Source: Fimbriimonadales bacterium (GTDB lineage Bacteria > Armatimonadota > Fimbriimonadia > Fimbriimonadales > GBS-DC). From it: a stretch of 5,050 bases of DNA. Of this stretch, positions 4,998-5,050 are shown one piece after another (positions within the stretch are counted from its first letter, which is position 1; each line of letters starts with the position of its first letter). The stretch is taken from the NCBI GenBank assembly GCA_026416065.1, contig JAOAFW010000362.1, positions 1 to 5,050 of the forward strand, in the 5' to 3' direction. Made by a program: the position numbers and the translations under genes. The notes under the pieces are model-generated. The model ran no database searches. It was not told where the DNA came from and saw nothing but the letters and a program-made list of their open reading frames with translations.

Positions 4998-5050
4998 TCA
5001 GGGGTTCCAGCGTTCCAGATGATAGAGAACCACCTGACGCAGGGTGGTTT
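4998..5050 (-). CDS. C-terminal end of an upstream gene of the phage-like operon (partial)
   Basis: Only the last 16 codons and a TGA (5000-4998) are in the window. They read TTLRQVVLYHLERWNP, a plausible helical C-terminus. The other two minus-strand frames also remain open here, so this choice rests on position: the TGA is immediately followed by the AGGAGGG Shine-Dalgarno site of the coiled-coil gene, the tight spacing seen in the rest of the operon. No function can be given from this fragment. Confidence 0.5.
   Translation of the reverse strand, partial: TTLRQVVLYHLERWNP

Noticed and set aside
5028..5049. Inverted repeat AACCACC/GGTGGTT as a terminator or attachment site
   Set aside because: The arms are 7 bp and probably lie within the end of a coding sequence. 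The window stops right after, so no T run or second copy can be seen.

Overview
This looks like the end of an assembled metagenomic or draft contig from a moderately GC-rich, probably free-living bacterium. The best taxonomic hint is the secreted protein at 2748-3920. Its C-terminal dockerin-like repeats (VDDADLLxVLFxFG, ending in FNFGTGC) resemble those I associate with Armatimonadota, often thermophilic ones. That placement is inference, not proof. The first 33 bases are not biological: they are the Nextera Read-2 transposase adapter, so the left edge is a library-fragment end.

Layout, left to right. (1) 35-703, +: the C-terminal part of a MacB/FtsX-type ABC transporter permease. (2) 754-1509, +: a xylose-isomerase-like TIM-barrel protein (sugar isomerase/epimerase family). 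(3) 1519-1579: two REP-like palindromes in inverted orientation between convergent genes. (4) 1589-2617, -: trpD, anthranilate phosphoribosyltransferase of tryptophan synthesis. (5) 2618-2747: a divergent intergenic region with a -10 box, a LacI-family-like operator dyad and a strong Shine-Dalgarno site. (6) 2748-3920, +: a secreted protein with two copies of a beta-sandwich-like domain and a dockerin-like C-terminus. (7) 3929-3966: a strong hairpin between convergent genes. (8) 5050-3970, -: a tightly packed operon of four reading frames, the first cut by the window edge. It includes a probable phage gp6-like head-tail connector, a small downstream gene that may be a head-closure protein, and a small membrane-anchored coiled-coil protein.

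The genes do not form one pathway. Transport, sugar metabolism, tryptophan synthesis and polysaccharide attachment are ordinary host functions; the right end is a prophage or phage-derived segment. The most interesting structure is the REP-like family. Three copies share an 8-bp stem position for position, a GGGA loop (UCCC on the other strand) and a GTAG flank on one side. Paired base changes keep the stem. One copy lies inside the phage-like operon and supplies the stop codon of one of its genes. The second point of interest is the operator-like dyad at the start of the secreted-protein transcript. I see no CRISPR array, tRNA, rRNA or complete transposase gene.
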